Part shown: positions 25,623 to 33,313 of the stretch, one piece after another
Layout: each line of letters begins with the position of its first letter
Position numbering within the stretch: position 1 is the first letter of the stretch
Source of the DNA: Pseudoruegeria sp. SHC-113
Lineage (GTDB): Bacteria > Pseudomonadota > Alphaproteobacteria > Rhodobacterales > Rhodobacteraceae
DNA length: 64,000 bases
Assembly (NCBI RefSeq): GCF_025376885.1
Contig: NZ_JAHUBR010000005.1
Span: forward strand, 96,951 to 160,950
Direction of reading: 5' to 3'
Made by a program: the position numbers and the translations under genes
The notes under the pieces: model-generated
What the model was told of the DNA's origin: nothing
Database searches by the model: none
Seen by the model: the letters and a program-made list of their open reading frames with translations, nothing else

Positions 25623-26494
25623 GCGCGCTGCTGGAGCCATTTACTTACGGCTACATGGTCAACGCCATGTGGGTGTCGGCCCTCGTCGGGGCGGTTTGCG
25701 CCTTTTTGTCGGCCTACCTGATGCTGAAGGGCTGGTCCCTCATCGGCGATGCGCTTTCGCATTCCGTGGTGCCCGGCGTCGCCGGGGCCTATATGCTCGG
25801 CCTGCCCTTTGCGCTGGGGGCTTTCATCTCTGGCGGGCTGGCGGCAGGCGCGATGCTGTTCCTGTCGGACCGCTCGGGCCTGAAGCCCGATGTGATCATT
25901 GGGCTGATCTTCACCTCCTTCTTCGGGCTGGGGCTGTTCATGGTTTCGGTGAGCCCCGTCTCTATTGACGTGATGACGATCACCATGGGCAATATCCTTG
26001 CGATCACGCCGGAGGATACGCTGCAACTGGCGATCATCGGCTTCGTCTCGCTCGCGGTGCTCACCGCGAAGTGGAAAGACCTGATGGTCACCTTCTTTGA
26101 CGAAAGCCACGCCCGCACCATCGGGCTGCGCACCGGCCTGCTGAAAGCCACCTTCTTCATGCTGCTCTCGGCCAGCGTGGTGGCGGCGATGCAGACGGTG
26201 GGGGCCTTCCTCGTGATCGCCCTTGTGGTGACACCGGGGGCCACAGCCTATCTGCTGTGTGATCGCTTCCCGCGCCTCATCCTCACCTCCATCGCCGTTG
26301 GGGCGGTGACGAGCTTCGTCGGGGCCTATATCAGCTACTTTCTGGACGGCGCGACGGGCGGCGTGATCGTCTGCCTGCAGACGCTGATCTTCCTCGCCGC
26401 CTTCCTCTTTGCGCCCAAACACGGGCTTTTCGCGGCGCGGCGCAAGGCGGCCGAGGCGCTGCGGCGGATGCCAACAAGCGGGGGGGCGGCCTGA
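25619..26494 (+). CDS. sitC: manganese/iron ABC transporter permease
   Basis: A 291-residue polytopic permease of the ABC-3 metal family. [24 protein letters not shown] and [21 protein letters not shown] are family signatures. The start is GTG overlapping the sitB stop, and the end shares one base with the sitD ATG. It forms the channel with SitD. Confidence 0.92.
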   Translation: MSALLEPFTYGYMVNAMWVSALVGAVCAFLSAYLMLKGWSLIGDALSHSVVPGVAGAYMLGLPFALGAFISGGLAAGAMLFLSDRSGLKPDVIIGLIFTSFFGLGLFMVSVSPVSIDVMTITMGNILAITPEDTLQLAIIGFVSLAVLTAKWKDLMVTFFDESHARTIGLRTGLLKATFFMLLSASVVAAMQTVGAFLVIALVVTPGATAYLLCDRFPRLILTSIAVGAVTSFVGAYISYFLDGATGGVIVCLQTLIFLAAFLFAPKHGLFAARRKAAEALRRMPTSGGAA

Positions 26495-27339
26495 TGGAAT
26501 TTGAACTGGCCACAGCGCTCCTGCCCTTCCGTTTTCCCTTCATGCAGAACGCCTTCCTGATCGCGCTGATCGTCTCGGTGCCCACCGCGCTTTTGTCTTG
26601 TTTCCTTGTGCTCAAGGGCTGGGCGCTGATGGGCGATGCGATCAGCCATGCGGTGCTGCCGGGGATCGTGCTGGCCTATGTGTTCGGCTTCCCGCTCCTT
26701 CTTGGCGCCTTCGGCGCGGGGATGTTCACCGCCGTCGCCACCGGCTATCTGGCTGGTAACAGCCGGGTCAAACAGGACACGGTGATGGGCGTCGTCTTTG
26801 CCGGGATGTTCGGGCTTGGCATCGTGCTTTACGTGGCCGTGAAACCCGACAGCCACCTCGATCACATCCTCTTTGGCAACATGCTCGGCGTAGGAAGCGC
26901 GGATCTTCTGCAGGCCGGGGCGATCTCGCTTCTGGTCGCAGGCGTGCTGGCCCTGAAATGGCGCGATTTCTTGCTGCACAGTTTTGACCCGGCGCAGGCA
27001 CGGGCCTCTGGCCTTGCGGTGAACGCGCTGCACTACGGGTTGCTGGCGCTGATCTCGCTCACCGTGGTGGCGACGCTCACCGCAACGGGGCTGATCCTCG
27101 CCGTCGGCCTGCTGATCGCGCCGGGAGCCACGGCCTTCCTGCTGGCGCGGCGCTTCTCCACCATGCTCTGGCTCTCGGTGCTGCTGTGCATGGGCGCGAT
27201 GACCTCGGGCGTCTACATCAGCTTCCACCTCGACAGCGCCCCGGCCCCCACCATCGTGCTGGTGCTCACCGCGCTCTTCCTGCTGGCTTTCGCCTACCGC
27301 CAGATCCAGACCCGGCGCAGCGCGCGCCGCACGGTCTGA
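26494..27339 (+). CDS. sitD: manganese/iron ABC transporter permease
   Basis: A 281-residue polytopic permease similar in plan to SitC: GWALMGDAISHAVLPGIVLAYVFG and TATGLILAVGLLIAPGATAFLLA repeat the ABC-3 motifs. It is the last gene of the sit operon. A short GC hairpin (GCACCG/CGGTGC, 27349-27363) follows the stop but lacks a T-run. Confidence 0.92.
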   Translation: MEFELATALLPFRFPFMQNAFLIALIVSVPTALLSCFLVLKGWALMGDAISHAVLPGIVLAYVFGFPLLLGAFGAGMFTAVATGYLAGNSRVKQDTVMGVVFAGMFGLGIVLYVAVKPDSHLDHILFGNMLGVGSADLLQAGAISLLVAGVLALKWRDFLLHSFDPAQARASGLAVNALHYGLLALISLTVVATLTATGLILAVGLLIAPGATAFLLARRFSTMLWLSVLLCMGAMTSGVYISFHLDSAPAPTIVLVLTALFLLAFAYRQIQTRRSARRTV

Positions 27340-27380
27340 GGTCGGTCGGCACCGATCCGGTGCGTCCACTGTCAAAAGGC

Positions 27381-27422
27381 TTGAGTGAATCACCTCTTCA
27401 ATACATATTCGAATAATATTAT
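27381..27422 (+). promoter_or_regulatory. promoter of the MBL-fold gene with overlapping candidate SoxR operator (site 1)
   Basis: A plausible sigma-70-type promoter: TTGAGT (27381-27386), 17-base spacer, CATATT (27404-27409). The -10 region overlaps ATTCGAATAATATTAT (27407-27422), which contains the perfect palindrome TATTCGAATA (27406-27415). The core ATTCG-N-ATA is shared with the elements before soxB and soxV/soxS, suggesting this gene is in the SoxR regulon. Confidence 0.5.
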
Positions 27423-27441
27423 TTGATTGGAGGGTTTCGCC

Positions 27442-28371
27442 ATGCCGGTATCGCGCAGGGTGTTTCTGGCCAGGGGGCTGGCCGCTGCGGGAGCCGCCCC
27501 GGCGCTGCTGGCCCCGGCGGGCGGCGTTCTAGCCGATTTGTCGCTCGGCGCGGCGCGGCTGACCACGGTGAGTGACGGCAGCCTGACGCTGCCGCGCGAT
27601 TTCATCTTCGGGCCGATGCCGCAAGCCGAACTGGCCCCGATCCTTGCGGCCCATAACATCACCGGCGATGCGCTGACCCCGGAATGCAACCTCGCGCTCT
27701 ATCGCGATGGGACGCACACCGTCCTGTTCGACGCCGGGGCGGGGCCGGATTTCATGCCTTCCGCGGGCCAGCTTCTGGACAGTCTCGATGCCGCCGGGCT
27801 GACACCGGAAGAGATCACGCATGTTGTATTCACCCACGCGCATCCCGATCACATCTGGGGCGTTCTGGATGATTTCGACGATCCCCTCTTCCCAGACGCC
27901 ACCCATATGATGGGGCGGCGCGAATGGGATTACTGGTGGAACCCCGAAACGGTGGACAGGATCGGTGCGGCGCGTGCCACCTTCGCGGTGGGCGCGCGGC
28001 GGCGGATGGAGGTCATCGAGGCCATCACCGAGTTCTTCGACGACGGCGAGGAGATCCTGCCGGGCATTTCCGCCGTCGAGACTCCCGGCCACACCCCCGG
28101 ACACATGGCGTTCGAACTGCGCGGCGGCGGGCAGGGGGCCATGATTGTCGGGGATGCGATCGGCAACGAGCACATCGCCTTTGCCCGTCCCGGTTGGGAA
28201 AGCGGATCCGATCAGGACATGCCACTGGCCGCCAAAAGCCGGTCGCAGCTTCTGGACCGGCTGGCCTCTGAACAGATGCAGATAGTCGGGTTCCACCTGC
28301 CGGGCGGTGGGATCGGGCGCGTGGAAAAGGGCGCGCCGGGTGAAGACGACTACCGGTTCGTCCCCGCCTGA
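27442..28371 (+). CDS. Tat-exported metallo-beta-lactamase-fold hydrolase next to the sox cluster
   Basis: A 309-residue protein. A twin-arginine signal (SRRVFLARGLAAAG) is followed by a metallo-beta-lactamase fold with THAHPDHIWG, the HxHxDH zinc motif, then ETPGHTPGHMAF, IVGDAIGN and a late GFHLPGGG histidine. The start at 27442 has GGAGGG 8 bases upstream. Paracoccus sox clusters also carry zinc-hydrolase genes (soxG, soxH), so a role in periplasmic sulfur-compound hydrolysis, for example of thioesters or glutathione adducts, is possible but unproven. A SoxR-type element overlaps its promoter. Confidence 0.82.
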   Translation: MPVSRRVFLARGLAAAGAAPALLAPAGGVLADLSLGAARLTTVSDGSLTLPRDFIFGPMPQAELAPILAAHNITGDALTPECNLALYRDGTHTVLFDAGAGPDFMPSAGQLLDSLDAAGLTPEEITHVVFTHAHPDHIWGVLDDFDDPLFPDATHMMGRREWDYWWNPETVDRIGAARATFAVGARRRMEVIEAITEFFDDGEEILPGISAVETPGHTPGHMAFELRGGGQGAMIVGDAIGNEHIAFARPGWESGSDQDMPLAAKSRSQLLDRLASEQMQIVGFHLPGGGIGRVEKGAPGEDDYRFVPA

Positions 28372-28430
28372 GCCGCGGATTTGCACGCTGTCAAAACGCG
28401 CCGCCACAGGAGGAAGCTGAACTCGGTGTC

Positions 28431-29489
28431 ATGGAAGAGCTGATCGACAGATACGGAGAGGCGCGGCTGATGCTTGCCGCGGGTGGCGGGGTCGGTCTGC
28501 TGTTCGGTATGGCCGCCGCCCATTCGCGCTTTTGCCTGCGCGCGGCCACGGTGGAGCTGGCGGACGGGCACCCCGGCCCGCGCCTCGCGATCTGGCTGCT
28601 GGCGTTTTTCTCGGCGCTCGCCCTCGTGCAGGGCGCGATCCTTGCAGGCTGGCTGGACGTTTCTTCCGCGCGGCAGTTGGCCACAACGGGGAGCCTCTCC
28701 GGCGCGATCCTCGGTGGGCTGATGTTTGGCTGCGGCATGATCCTTGCGCGCGGCTGCGCAAGCCGTCTGCTTGTGCTTTCAGCCTCGGGCAACTTGCGCG
28801 CCATCGTGACGGGGCTTGTGCTGACGCTCGTGGCGCAGGCCGCGTTGCGGGGCGTGCTGTCACCGGCGCGGCACGCCCTTGCCACGCTCTGGACCATCGA
28901 CGGCGGGCAGGCGCGGCGCTTCATCGGCCCGGAGGCCCCGCTTTTCCCGGCTTTCGTTGCGCTCGTTGGGCTTTGCCTGCTGGCGGCCCTTGCCTTCGCT
29001 GCGCGCGTGAAACTGCCGCGCGCCGAGGCCGTCTCTGCGCTTTGCGTCGGGGGCGCTGTCTTTCTGGGATGGGGGCTCACCTATCAGATCGCGCAGGCCT
29101 CCTTCGAGGTGGTTGGGCTTCAGTCTGTCACCTTCACGGGCCCATCGGCCGATACGCTCATGGCCCTGATCAATACGCCCAACCTGCCGATGAGCTTCGG
29201 CCTTGGCCTTGTGCCGGGCGTGTTCCTTGGGGCGCTGATCGTCGCCGCGCTCCGCGGGGAGGTGAGGATCCAGCGTTTTGAGCCGGATACCCCAATGGAG
29301 CGCTACCTGATCGGCGGGGCTTTGATGGGGTTTGGCAGCATGCTGGCCGGGGGCTGCGCCGTGGGTGCGGGGATGTCGGGTGGAGCCATTCTTGCGGTGA
29401 CGGCCTGGGTGGCGGTCTTCTGCATGTGGATCGGCGCGATGCTGACGCATCGCGCCCTCAGGGCCTGGGGAACCCCGAAACCAGCCTGA
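28431..29489 (+). CDS. YeeE/YedE-family sulfur-compound channel (SoxT-like paralogue)
   Basis: A 352-residue inner-membrane protein with about ten hydrophobic segments. The conserved cysteines of YeeE-type thiosulfate channels are visible in HSRFCLRAA, GCGMILARGCASRLLV and GGCAVGAGMSGG. It follows the MBL-fold gene by 59 bases, probably on the same transcript; AGGAGGAAG lies about 14 bases before the ATG. A second, divergent member of the family (soxT) lies at the other end of the sox region. It probably moves a sulfur compound or sulfane sulfur across the inner membrane. Confidence 0.85.
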   Translation: MEELIDRYGEARLMLAAGGGVGLLFGMAAAHSRFCLRAATVELADGHPGPRLAIWLLAFFSALALVQGAILAGWLDVSSARQLATTGSLSGAILGGLMFGCGMILARGCASRLLVLSASGNLRAIVTGLVLTLVAQAALRGVLSPARHALATLWTIDGGQARRFIGPEAPLFPAFVALVGLCLLAALAFAARVKLPRAEAVSALCVGGAVFLGWGLTYQIAQASFEVVGLQSVTFTGPSADTLMALINTPNLPMSFGLGLVPGVFLGALIVAALRGEVRIQRFEPDTPMERYLIGGALMGFGSMLAGGCAVGAGMSGGAILAVTAWVAVFCMWIGAMLTHRALRAWGTPKPA

Positions 29490-29501
29490 CGGGCCGGTGA
29501 C

Positions 29502-29930
29502 CTAGTCTGCTGTCGCTTCGGCCACGATGCCCGACAGCAGCGCTTCTACCTGATCCATGGCACCATCCGGGTAGTCTCGGTGCCCGATCATCACGCCATC
29601 CCCTGTTTCGGCAACGAAGATGCCATAGGGGCAATGCTGGATGTTCATCGGATCGGCCTCCATCACCGCGCGCGAGACAACGGCCGAGCAGAACAGGAAG
29701 ATGTCAGCGGATTTGAAGATCTCCGCGTCGCTCCCCACATCGCCCCCAGTCCGGTTCAGCATGTCGCCCACATGGGAGACGTAGTCGATCACCAGCCCTT
29801 CGCCGACAATGGCGTTTTCCACGGCGAAACGGGCGTCTTCGAAACTGCCGTCAAAGGGGACAGTGATGGCCTCCTGGGCCGAGGCGGGCAGGGCGAGCCC
29901 GGCCACGATGGCGAGTGCAAGACGTTGCAT
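29502..29930 (-). CDS. secreted DUF302 domain protein
   Basis: A 142-residue protein with a signal peptide (MQRLALAIVAGLALPASA) and a single DUF302 domain (VPFDGSFEDARFAVENAIVGEGLVIDYVSHVGDML, CPYGIFVAE). It has cysteines at FLFCSAV and HCPYG. DUF302 proteins are frequent near sulfur-oxidation genes, but their role is unknown. It is preceded by GGAGG and by a candidate SoxR operator (29951-29966), and separated from soxF by a large perfect inverted repeat. It is therefore probably its own transcription unit. Confidence 0.85.
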   Translation of the reverse strand: MQRLALAIVAGLALPASAQEAITVPFDGSFEDARFAVENAIVGEGLVIDYVSHVGDMLNRTGGDVGSDAEIFKSADIFLFCSAVVSRAVMEADPMNIQHCPYGIFVAETGDGVMIGHRDYPDGAMDQVEALLSGIVAEATAD

Positions 29931-29950
29931 TGTGGTTCCTCCTTTGATTT

Positions 29951-29966
29951 ATTCCGAAGTTTGCAT
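29951..29966. promoter_or_regulatory. candidate SoxR operator before the DUF302 gene (site 5)
   Basis: ATTCCGAAGTTTGCAT has the same 16-base frame as the element before soxB (shared ATTC, TTTG and final AT). It lies 20 bases upstream of the DUF302 start. Reading towards that gene, AGGTGCAACA stands 9 bases upstream, the same arrangement as before soxX. Confidence 0.4.
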
Positions 29967-29978
29967 ATGAGCTTTTGT

Positions 29979-30020
29979 TGCACCTTGAGCCATGTCAATT
30001 CGCGTATGGCTCAAGGTGCA
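29979..30020. repeat. perfect 15-bp inverted repeat between soxF and DUF302 genes
   Basis: TGCACCTTGAGCCAT (29979-29993) and ATGGCTCAAGGTGCA (30006-30020) are exact reverse complements around a 12-nt loop. The structure begins 14 bases after the soxF stop and could end the soxBCDEF transcript as a hairpin, but no T-run follows on either strand. Confidence 0.85.
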
Positions 30021-30033
30021 GCGGAGAGTGGCC

Positions 30034-31299
30034 TTAGCCGAACATGTCCGCGGTGATCCCGCTGTACCAGCCTTCGGACTCCTGGAACGTCGCCTTGCGC
30101 AGCTCTGCGGTTTCACCGGTTGCGGAGATGAACCCGTCGACCTTGGCGATCTTTTCGGGCGTCGCCTCGTAGGACGCCCCGACCTTCACGCCGTCTTCGG
30201 TGGCGATCAGCGACCAGCAGGTGTTGCTGAATTTCGCCGGGAACACCTTGGAGCCCGTCAGCGCGCCCCGCACAGCGTTGGCACAGACCTTGGCCTGGCT
30301 GTTGGCCGAGAAGCCGGACTTCGGCATATCGCCCTGCTGGCTGGCATCGCCCAGCACGTGGACATCCGGGTCCGCCTTGCTGGACATGTCGGCCGCGTTC
30401 ACCGGGGCCCAGTTGCCGTCGGTCACGCCGGCAAGCTCCGCGATCCGGCCCGCTTTCATGGCCGGGATGACATTGCAGACGTCAGCCTTTGTCACTTCGC
30501 CGTCGATCGACACGGTCATTGCTGCCGGATCCACCGACACGTTGTCGCCGCCGAAATCGGCCCCGATCCAATCGACCATACCTTCGTAATGGTTCGCCCA
30601 TCCCTCCTGAAAGAGGGCCATCTTGGAGAACTTTTCCTTCGGGTCGGCCACAATGATCTTCGCCGTCGGATTGTTGGCCTTGAGGTGGTGGGCAACCATG
30701 GAAATCCGCTCGTAGGGGCCGGGCGGGCATCGGTAGGGGTTGGGCGGGGCCACCATCACGAAGGTTCCACCTTCCGGCATGGCATTCAACTGGGCTTTCA
30801 GAAGCTCTGTTTGCGATCCGGCTTTATAGGCATGGGGCATCGCGTTCTGGGCAGAGACATCCCACCCCGGAACAGCGCCTTCCACGAAATCGATACCGGG
30901 GCTCAGGATCAGCTTGTCGTAGGGCAGCACGGCCCCGCCCGCGAGGCTGACCGTCTTGGCGTCGCGGTCCACCGCCACGGCCCAATCATGCACCACATTC
31001 ACGCCGTTCGCGGCGAGTCCGCCGTAGCTGTGGCCAAGATCGTCCATATCCCGGAAACCACCGAGGTAAAGGTTCGAGAAGAAGCAGGTGTAATAGGTGC
31101 GGCTGGGTTCGATCAGGGTTACGTCGACCGCGCCTTTGCTGTCTTTGGCGATATAGCGTGCGGCGGTTGCGCCCCCGGCTCCGCCGCCCACCACCACGAC
31201 GCGCGGCTTGCCATGACCGTCGGCCAGCACCATCGGTGCGGCCAGGCCCGCGGCGGTGACCATCGAGCTGCCCAGAAAGGCCCTTCTGTTCAATGTCAT
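30034..31299 (-). CDS. soxF: flavocytochrome c sulfide dehydrogenase flavoprotein-type subunit (SoxF)
   Basis: A 421-residue periplasmic flavoprotein. The Tat signal is NRRAFLGSSMVTAAGLAAP. The FAD-binding motif is VVVGGGAGGATAARYI. YYTCFFSNLYLGG has the Cys that in this family binds FAD covalently, and NPYRCPPGPYERISM is the second family motif. It oxidises sulfide with a c-type cytochrome partner, probably the adjacent SoxE. In Paracoccus SoxF enhances but is not essential for the Sox reaction. It is the last gene of the soxBCDEF run. Confidence 0.93.
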   Translation of the reverse strand: MTLNRRAFLGSSMVTAAGLAAPMVLADGHGKPRVVVVGGGAGGATAARYIAKDSKGAVDVTLIEPSRTYYTCFFSNLYLGGFRDMDDLGHSYGGLAANGVNVVHDWAVAVDRDAKTVSLAGGAVLPYDKLILSPGIDFVEGAVPGWDVSAQNAMPHAYKAGSQTELLKAQLNAMPEGGTFVMVAPPNPYRCPPGPYERISMVAHHLKANNPTAKIIVADPKEKFSKMALFQEGWANHYEGMVDWIGADFGGDNVSVDPAAMTVSIDGEVTKADVCNVIPAMKAGRIAELAGVTDGNWAPVNAADMSSKADPDVHVLGDASQQGDMPKSGFSANSQAKVCANAVRGALTGSKVFPAKFSNTCWSLIATEDGVKVGASYEATPEKIAKVDGFISATGETAELRKATFQESEGWYSGITADMFG

Positions 31300-31341
31300 C
31301 TGTTGTTCCTCCCTTTTTTGGTTCAGTGCCGGACGCGGTGT

Positions 31342-32049
31342 TCACTCCTCCAGTGTCGCGAAATAGGCAGCCAACGCGGCGATCTCCTCATCGCCAAGAC
31401 GACCAGCAACCATCTGCATCACCGGGTGGGCCCGGGTCTTGCTCTTGTAGGCCTGCATGGCGATCACGAAATCCTCCTCGGGCCAGAGCACGATAGAGGG
31501 GATGCCATCGTCGCCCCCTGCTGCCTGATGGCAGGTTGTGCATTCGCCGCTCAGATAAGCGCCGTATTCGGCATCACCTTCTAGCGCGAGGATCGCCGGA
31601 TCGATGTCATGATCGCTGGCCTGCGCCGTCGGATCGGCTTCGGGGATGTTTGCCGGATCGTCAGAATAGTGCCGCAGGAAGGCGATCAGATCGGCGCGGT
31701 CCTGCGCGTCCGGCAGGCCGCGAAAACTCATCCGCGTGCCGCTGGCCATGGTGCGGGGGTTTTCGAAGAAGGCATCCAGCGTGTCCGCGTGCCACTCCAG
31801 CCCGGTGTTTCTCAGGCGCTGAAAGCTCTTGGAATAGCGGAAATCGTCATGGCTGCCGGCAACGCGGCCAAACAGGAAATTCAGATGCGGGCCGATACGA
31901 TGCACAGCATCCGCGCCGATCTGGTGGCAGCCTTTGCACTTGGCAAAAATCTCTTGCCCGTTCTCCGCATCGCCCGCCTGGCCAAAGGCTGGCGCTCCCG
32001 CGGGTAGAAGGAGCGCCAGCAGACCGGCGTGAGCCAACCGCGATCGCAT
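31342..32049 (-). CDS. soxE: di-haem c-type cytochrome SoxE
   Basis: A 235-residue periplasmic cytochrome with a signal peptide (LLALLLPAGAPAFG) and two haem motifs: CKGCH near residue 38, in a class-I cytochrome c domain resembling the one in SoxD, and CTTCH near residue 170. It lies one base after soxD and 42 bases before soxF. It is the expected electron acceptor for SoxF. Methionine ligand candidates are GTRMSF and HPVMQM. Confidence 0.92.
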   Translation of the reverse strand: MRSRLAHAGLLALLLPAGAPAFGQAGDAENGQEIFAKCKGCHQIGADAVHRIGPHLNFLFGRVAGSHDDFRYSKSFQRLRNTGLEWHADTLDAFFENPRTMASGTRMSFRGLPDAQDRADLIAFLRHYSDDPANIPEADPTAQASDHDIDPAILALEGDAEYGAYLSGECTTCHQAAGGDDGIPSIVLWPEEDFVIAMQAYKSKTRAHPVMQMVAGRLGDEEIAALAAYFATLEE

Positions 32050-32050
32050 A

Positions 32051-33313
32051 TCAACGCCCGCCAGAGCTCATGAGATAGGCGATCACGGCGTCCACGTCGG
32101 CAGAGTCTTTCAGGCCGGCGAAGCTCATCTTGGTGCCGTTCAGATAGGATTTCGGCGCGGCAAGGAAGCCAGCAAGCGCCTCGGCGTCCCAGACGCGGCC
32201 CGCCGCTCCGGCGTCCGCCATGGCATTCGAGTATTTGAAGCCATCAGCAGCGGCGAAAGCGCGGCCGAGGATGCCGTTCAGATGCGGTCCCGAGCGGTTC
32301 TTGGCCCCGTCACCCACCATGTGGCAGGCCTTGCACTTACGAAACACCTTCTCTCCGGCGGCCACGAGAACTGGGTCGATGGCGTCTTGTGCCGGCGCGG
32401 CGGCTTCGGCCGAAGCCACCTGAACCTCGGCTTCAGGCGCGGTGCTTGCGGAGGCCTCGTCCGTGGTGCCCTCGGTGGTTTCTTCCGGTGTCACGTCCAG
32501 CACCGAAGCGCGCATGGTGATCTCGACGCTGTCCTTGCAGCCCGTCATGCAGGGCTCGGTGCGCCAGAGCGCATACTCGCTTTCGGCGCGATCATCGACG
32601 ATGAACCCTTCGGCATTGTACATCTCGAAGGCCGCGAAGTTCTCGTGGCTCAACTCGAAGTCCTCATCGACCAGATCGTTGGAATAGAGGATGTAGGCAA
32701 CGATGGCGTAGACATCGTCATCGCTCAGCGTCTGCGCCGCGCCGAAGGGCATGGAGCGATGGACGTAGTCCCAGACGGTGGAGAGATAGGGCCAGTAAGA
32801 GCCAACCGTTTTCACGGGGTCCTTGTCGGCGAGCGTGTCAAAGCCTCCGGCCAGCACCGGCCAGTTGTCCACGCCTTCCGCGAAATCGCCGTGGCAGGCT
32901 GCGCATTGCTCGGCAAAGACTTCCTCGCCGGTGAAGACGTCGCCACGGCCCTCGGGCAGGCCCCGGCCATCCGGCAGGATGTCCACATCCCATGCGGTGA
33001 TCTCTTCCGGCAGCGCCTCCCGGCCAATCCCGTAGGCCGCTGCGGCAACGGGCGCGGGGGCTGTGATGCCGCCGCCGCTTGCCGCCATGGCCTCTGCACT
33101 TTCGGCGCGTGCGGTGACTTCTGCGATCTGGGCCAGAAGGGCGGCGTTCTCGTTGGCCGTCTTTTGTGCGCGGACCTCTGCCGCTGCGGCCTGCTCCTGC
33201 GCCAAAGCGGCTTCCTCGGCCTTGTAGCCGCGTGTGTTCACACCATAGGCCACGCCAAGAAAGAGCCCGGTGATGCCGAGGGCGGGAAGGAGGATGTTAG
33301 GAGATTTCGACAT
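32051..33313 (-). CDS. soxD: sulfane dehydrogenase di-haem cytochrome subunit SoxD
   Basis: A 420-residue protein with an uncleaved-looking N-terminal membrane segment (LLPALGITGLFLGVAYGV, residues 8-25) and an Ala/Glu/Gln-rich, probably coiled-coil stretch (32-75). A SoxD-specific haem domain carries CAACH, and a C-terminal cytochrome c domain carries CKACH with GTKMSF as likely Met ligand. An acidic Thr/Ala/Glu linker joins the two. With SoxC it forms the Mo-haem sulfane dehydrogenase that removes six electrons from SoxY-bound sulfane. It overlaps the soxC end by 17 bases. Confidence 0.93.
   Translation of the reverse strand: MSKSPNILLPALGITGLFLGVAYGVNTRGYKAEEAALAQEQAAAAEVRAQKTANENAALLAQIAEVTARAESAEAMAASGGGITAPAPVAAAAYGIGREALPEEITAWDVDILPDGRGLPEGRGDVFTGEEVFAEQCAACHGDFAEGVDNWPVLAGGFDTLADKDPVKTVGSYWPYLSTVWDYVHRSMPFGAAQTLSDDDVYAIVAYILYSNDLVDEDFELSHENFAAFEMYNAEGFIVDDRAESEYALWRTEPCMTGCKDSVEITMRASVLDVTPEETTEGTTDEASASTAPEAEVQVASAEAAAPAQDAIDPVLVAAGEKVFRKCKACHMVGDGAKNRSGPHLNGILGRAFAAADGFKYSNAMADAGAAGRVWDAEALAGFLAAPKSYLNGTKMSFAGLKDSADVDAVIAYLMSSGGR

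Noticed and set aside
29992..31584. A 530-codon plus-strand frame opposite soxF and soxE
   Set aside because: The real genes on the other strand carry FAD and haem motifs; this frame has none.
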